From NCBI GenBank assembly GCA_002428935.1, contig DIYG01000119.1, positions 1 through 7,718 of the forward strand: a stretch of DNA of 7,718 nucleotides. Reading direction: 5' to 3'. The position numbers were made by a program, and so were the translations under genes. The notes under the pieces are model-generated. The model was not told where the DNA came from and searched no databases. It saw nothing but the letters and a program-made list of their open reading frames with translations. Of the stretch, positions 6,468 to 7,718 are shown one piece after another (within the stretch, counting starts at the first letter, position 1; the number at the start of each line of letters is the position of its first letter). The stretch comes from Halieaceae bacterium UBA6060 (GTDB taxonomy: Bacteria; Pseudomonadota; Gammaproteobacteria; Pseudomonadales; Halieaceae).

Positions 6468-6496
6468 ATGGTAAAGACTTTGCCCCGATCAGACAA
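6468..6496 (-). promoter_or_regulatory. Candidate sigma70-type promoter of petA
   Basis: On the - strand, TTGTCT (6496-6491) is separated by exactly 17 nt from TACCAT (6473-6468); each hexamer matches the sigma70 consensus at four of six positions. Initiation would fall near 6461, giving a leader of about 230 nt. It is the best-spaced pair I found by eye in this gap, but hexamer quality is only moderate. Confidence 0.45.
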
Positions 6497-6540
6497 GGAA
6501 TAGCGCCTTTTTTACCCGCCAAACCCTTGATTTAGCTCCA

Positions 6541-6561
6541 ATCTTGGACAAAAGTCGAATG
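6541..6561 (-). repeat. 21-bp repeated element, copy 2 (upstream of petA)
   Basis: The + strand sequence begins ATCTTGGACAAAAG, then T-C-G, then AATG; it matches 3473-3493 at 19 of 21 positions, in the same orientation relative to the downstream - strand gene. It lies 51 nt beyond the rpsI terminator and about 45 nt upstream of the candidate petA -35 hexamer, around -80 to -100 from the predicted start, a position usual for an activator or an upstream promoter. Confidence 0.6.
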
Positions 6562-6611
6562 CTCGGGAAAGCCGGCCGGATTCGACTGCGGGCGGCGTAA
6601 TAATCGAGGCC

Positions 6612-6644
6612 AAAAAAAACCCGATCATGGAGATCGGGCTTTTT
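6612..6644 (-). terminator. Strong intrinsic terminator after rpsI
   Basis: CCCGATC (6620-6626) and GATCGGG (6632-6638) form a 7-bp stem with a 5-nt loop. In the - strand direction the stem is followed by eight uninterrupted Ts (6619-6612), the classic Rho-independent layout, 35 nt past the rpsI stop. The other side carries five Ts (6640-6644), so it could also work weakly for + strand transcripts. Confidence 0.88.
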
Positions 6645-6653
6645 GAACCTGGC

Positions 6654-6670
6654 CCCTCGTTTGGCGAGGG
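6654..6670 (-). other. Short hairpin between rpsI stop and terminator
   Basis: CCCTCG (6654-6659) and CGAGGG (6665-6670) form a 6-bp stem with a 5-nt loop, 8 nt after the rpsI stop and just before the terminator hairpin. It has no T tract of its own; it may stabilise the mRNA 3' end or slow polymerase. Function is inferred. Confidence 0.5.
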
Positions 6671-6678
6671 CGCCAGTA

Positions 6679-7071
6679 TTAACGCTTAGAAAACTGCGGG
6701 CGTTTACGGGCTTTGCGCAGACCCACTTTCTTCCGTTCTACTTCACGGGCGTCGCGGGTTACGAAGCCAGCACCGCGGAGCGTGCCGCGGAGGGAATCAT
6801 CGTAGTCCATCAATGCGCGGGTGATGCCGTGGCGAATCGCGCCAGCCTGACCGAAGCTACCGCCACCTTCAACCGTGACTTTGATGTCAAACTTGCCCAC
6901 CAAGTCCACCAACTCCAGAGGTTGGCGAACAATCATGCGCGCAACTTCGCGGCCGAAATACTGGTCCAGGGGACGGTCGTTGACGGTGATCGCGCCACCG
7001 CCGTTACGCAGAAAAACCCGCGCCGTAGAGGTTTTACGACGGCCGGTGCCGTAGTACTGAGACGTGCTCAT
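6679..7071 (-). CDS. rpsI: 30S ribosomal protein S9
   Basis: A 130-residue S9 of the normal bacterial length. It begins YYGTGRRKTSTARVFL (6-21), contains the family signature GGGSFGQAGAIRHGITRAL at 69-87, and ends in the basic tail KARKRPQFSKR, whose final residues reach the P-site tRNA in the ribosome. ATG 7071 lies 8 nt after the rplM stop; its Shine-Dalgarno (TAGGAG) overlaps that stop codon, so the two ribosomal proteins should be made in step. The gene is followed by a two-hairpin 3' end with a strong terminator. Confidence 0.98.
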   Translation of the reverse strand: MSTSQYYGTGRRKTSTARVFLRNGGGAITVNDRPLDQYFGREVARMIVRQPLELVDLVGKFDIKVTVEGGGSFGQAGAIRHGITRALMDYDDSLRGTLRGAGFVTRDAREVERKKVGLRKARKRPQFSKR

Positions 7072-7079
7072 CCTGACTC

Positions 7080-7508
7080 CTAGATCTGCAGCGGCTGAGG
7101 CTGCTGAGCGGCATGCGGGTGTGATTCACCGGCATACACTTTCAATTTGCGAAACATCGCGCGCCCCAGGGGGTTACGCGGCAGCATGCCCTTCACGGCG
7201 CCCTGGATCACACGCTCAGGGGCGTGATCGATGAGCTTTTCGAAAGACATGGACTTCAGACCACCGGGATAGCCCGTGTGGCGGTGATACATCTTGTCCG
7301 TACGCTTTGCACCCGTTACACGAACCTTTTCCGCGTTGACCACAACGATGTAATCGCCGGTATCTACATGGGGCGTGTACTCAGCCTTGTGCTTACCACG
7401 AAGCCGGTGGGCGATCTCGCTGGCGAGACGGCCAAGCGTCTTGTCGGTGGCATCCACGACATACCAGTCGTGATCCACTTCGCCGACTTTGGCGCTATAG
7501 GTTTTCAT
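7080..7508 (-). CDS. rplM: 50S ribosomal protein L13
   Basis: A 142-residue L13, exactly the usual length. Landmarks: WYVVDATDKTLGRLASEIA at 15-33, KAEYTPHVDTGDYIVVVNA at 41-59, RHTGYPGGLKS at 76-86, and the signature VKGMLPRNPLGR at 105-116 followed by KLKVYAGESHPHAAQQP. L13 is an early-binding assembly protein of the large subunit. ATG 7508 has GAGG at 7517-7520 with an 8-nt spacer and a short leader of about 30 nt from the predicted promoter. It forms the standard rplM-rpsI pair. In E. coli L13 represses its own mRNA translation; the short leader here shows no obvious structure to confirm that. Confidence 0.98.
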   Translation of the reverse strand: MKTYSAKVGEVDHDWYVVDATDKTLGRLASEIAHRLRGKHKAEYTPHVDTGDYIVVVNAEKVRVTGAKRTDKMYHRHTGYPGGLKSMSFEKLIDHAPERVIQGAVKGMLPRNPLGRAMFRKLKVYAGESHPHAAQQPQPLQI

Positions 7509-7544
7509 TGCTTTCGCCTCGGGAGGGCCAAAAAAAGAGCGCGG

Positions 7545-7573
7545 ATTTTACTGATACGGACCACCTATGGCAA
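7545..7573 (-). promoter_or_regulatory. Sigma70-type promoter of rplM-rpsI
   Basis: On the - strand, TTGCCA (7573-7568) and TAAAAT (7550-7545) are separated by exactly 17 nt. They match the TTGACA/TATAAT consensus at five of six positions each. Transcription would start near 7538, giving a leader of about 30 nt before rplM. This is the best promoter in the window. Confidence 0.8.
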
Positions 7574-7718
7574 GCACGATTTTACCGTCGATTTCATACC
7601 GCCCAAGTCTTCACTGTGAACACCGCAGACGACCCGTACTGGGCAGAGTCTCGGAACTCACCCATTGCTAGACCCCACCACGATCTCCCTGATCCTCGCA
7701 CGGCGCCAGGCCCGTCCG
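7574..7718. other. Right-edge region upstream of rplM; no certain gene
   Basis: Nothing on the - strand here stays open into a recognisable C-terminus; in particular there is no trace of ZapE, which precedes rplM in E. coli. On the + strand two frames run off the right edge: one from a GTG at 7616 (begins VNTADDPYWAE) and one from a TTG at 7665 (begins LLDPTTISLILARRQARP). The second has a GGA nine nt upstream and an N-terminus loosely like the ARRS.RP opening of nitroreductase-type proteins, but too little is visible to call it. A divergent gene beginning near the edge is possible. Confidence 0.25.

Larger units (their letters stand above)
6231..6611 (-). other. Promoter and long leader region of the pet operon (no gene seen)
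   Basis: This 381-nt stretch between the rpsI terminator and petA has no open frame with family resemblance or a convincing ribosome site on either strand. It contains, in the - strand direction, copy 2 of the 21-bp element (6561-6541), a candidate promoter (6496-6468), and then about 230 nt of untranslated leader. The leader includes a weak hairpin (6390-6396 with 6402-6408; on the RNA strand 5 bp, one A/C mismatch, then one more pair) and ends with the petA Shine-Dalgarno. I recognise no riboswitch or known leader RNA. Confidence 0.5.

Noticed and set aside
6359..6470. Small - strand frame in the petA leader starting at the ATG inside the candidate -10 hexamer (about 36 codons)
   Set aside because: No Shine-Dalgarno, and its ATG would lie upstream of the predicted transcription start. 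The peptide is unremarkable, so an upstream regulatory ORF is not supported.
1231..7661. Shared 9-mer GGAACTCAC before diaA and near the right edge
   Set aside because: Many 9-base matches are expected by chance in 7.7 kb, and the flanks do not agree.

Overview
The window is a piece of a gammaproteobacterial chromosome. It holds two converging groups of conserved housekeeping genes, and every confidently called gene has a recognisable family. The lpoA-yraN-diaA-dolP set and the rplM-rpsI-petA-petB/C-sspA-sspB set, meeting end to end, match the order I recall from Pseudomonas and related non-enteric Gammaproteobacteria. The GC-rich, compact coding and the protein similarities fit a marine Pseudomonas/Cellvibrio-type lineage. 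That placement is inference; no taxonomic marker here settles it.

Left half, + strand (1-2411): the C-terminal part of LpoA (activator of a penicillin-binding protein) enters from the left edge. It is followed by YraN (UPF0102, nuclease-like fold), a divergent DiaA-like SIS protein, and the two-BON-domain outer-membrane lipoprotein DolP (YraP). DolP overlaps diaA by an ATGA junction. The theme is cell envelope and replication housekeeping.

Right half, - strand (7573 down to 2433): a clear sigma70-type promoter drives rplM (L13) and rpsI (S9), which end at a strong intrinsic terminator. A gap of about 450 bp then holds a candidate promoter and long leader for the cytochrome bc1 genes. petA (Rieske protein) is followed with zero spacing by one 676-residue gene in which cytochrome b and cytochrome c1 are a single polypeptide. 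A terminator-like hairpin separates this from sspA (RNA-polymerase-associated, GST fold), which is followed by sspB (ClpXP adaptor, GTG start). The two groups converge with only 21 bp between the dolP and sspB stops.

The points most worth a second look are: (i) the cytochrome b/c1 fusion, in a lineage where petB and petC are usually separate; (ii) a 21-bp element, 19/21 identical, found once upstream of sspA and once upstream of petA, both in non-coding DNA and in the same orientation; (iii) a DiaA homologue whose SIS signature motifs have eroded. I see no mobile element, CRISPR array, tRNA, rRNA or defence system, and nothing that amounts to a new multi-gene system.
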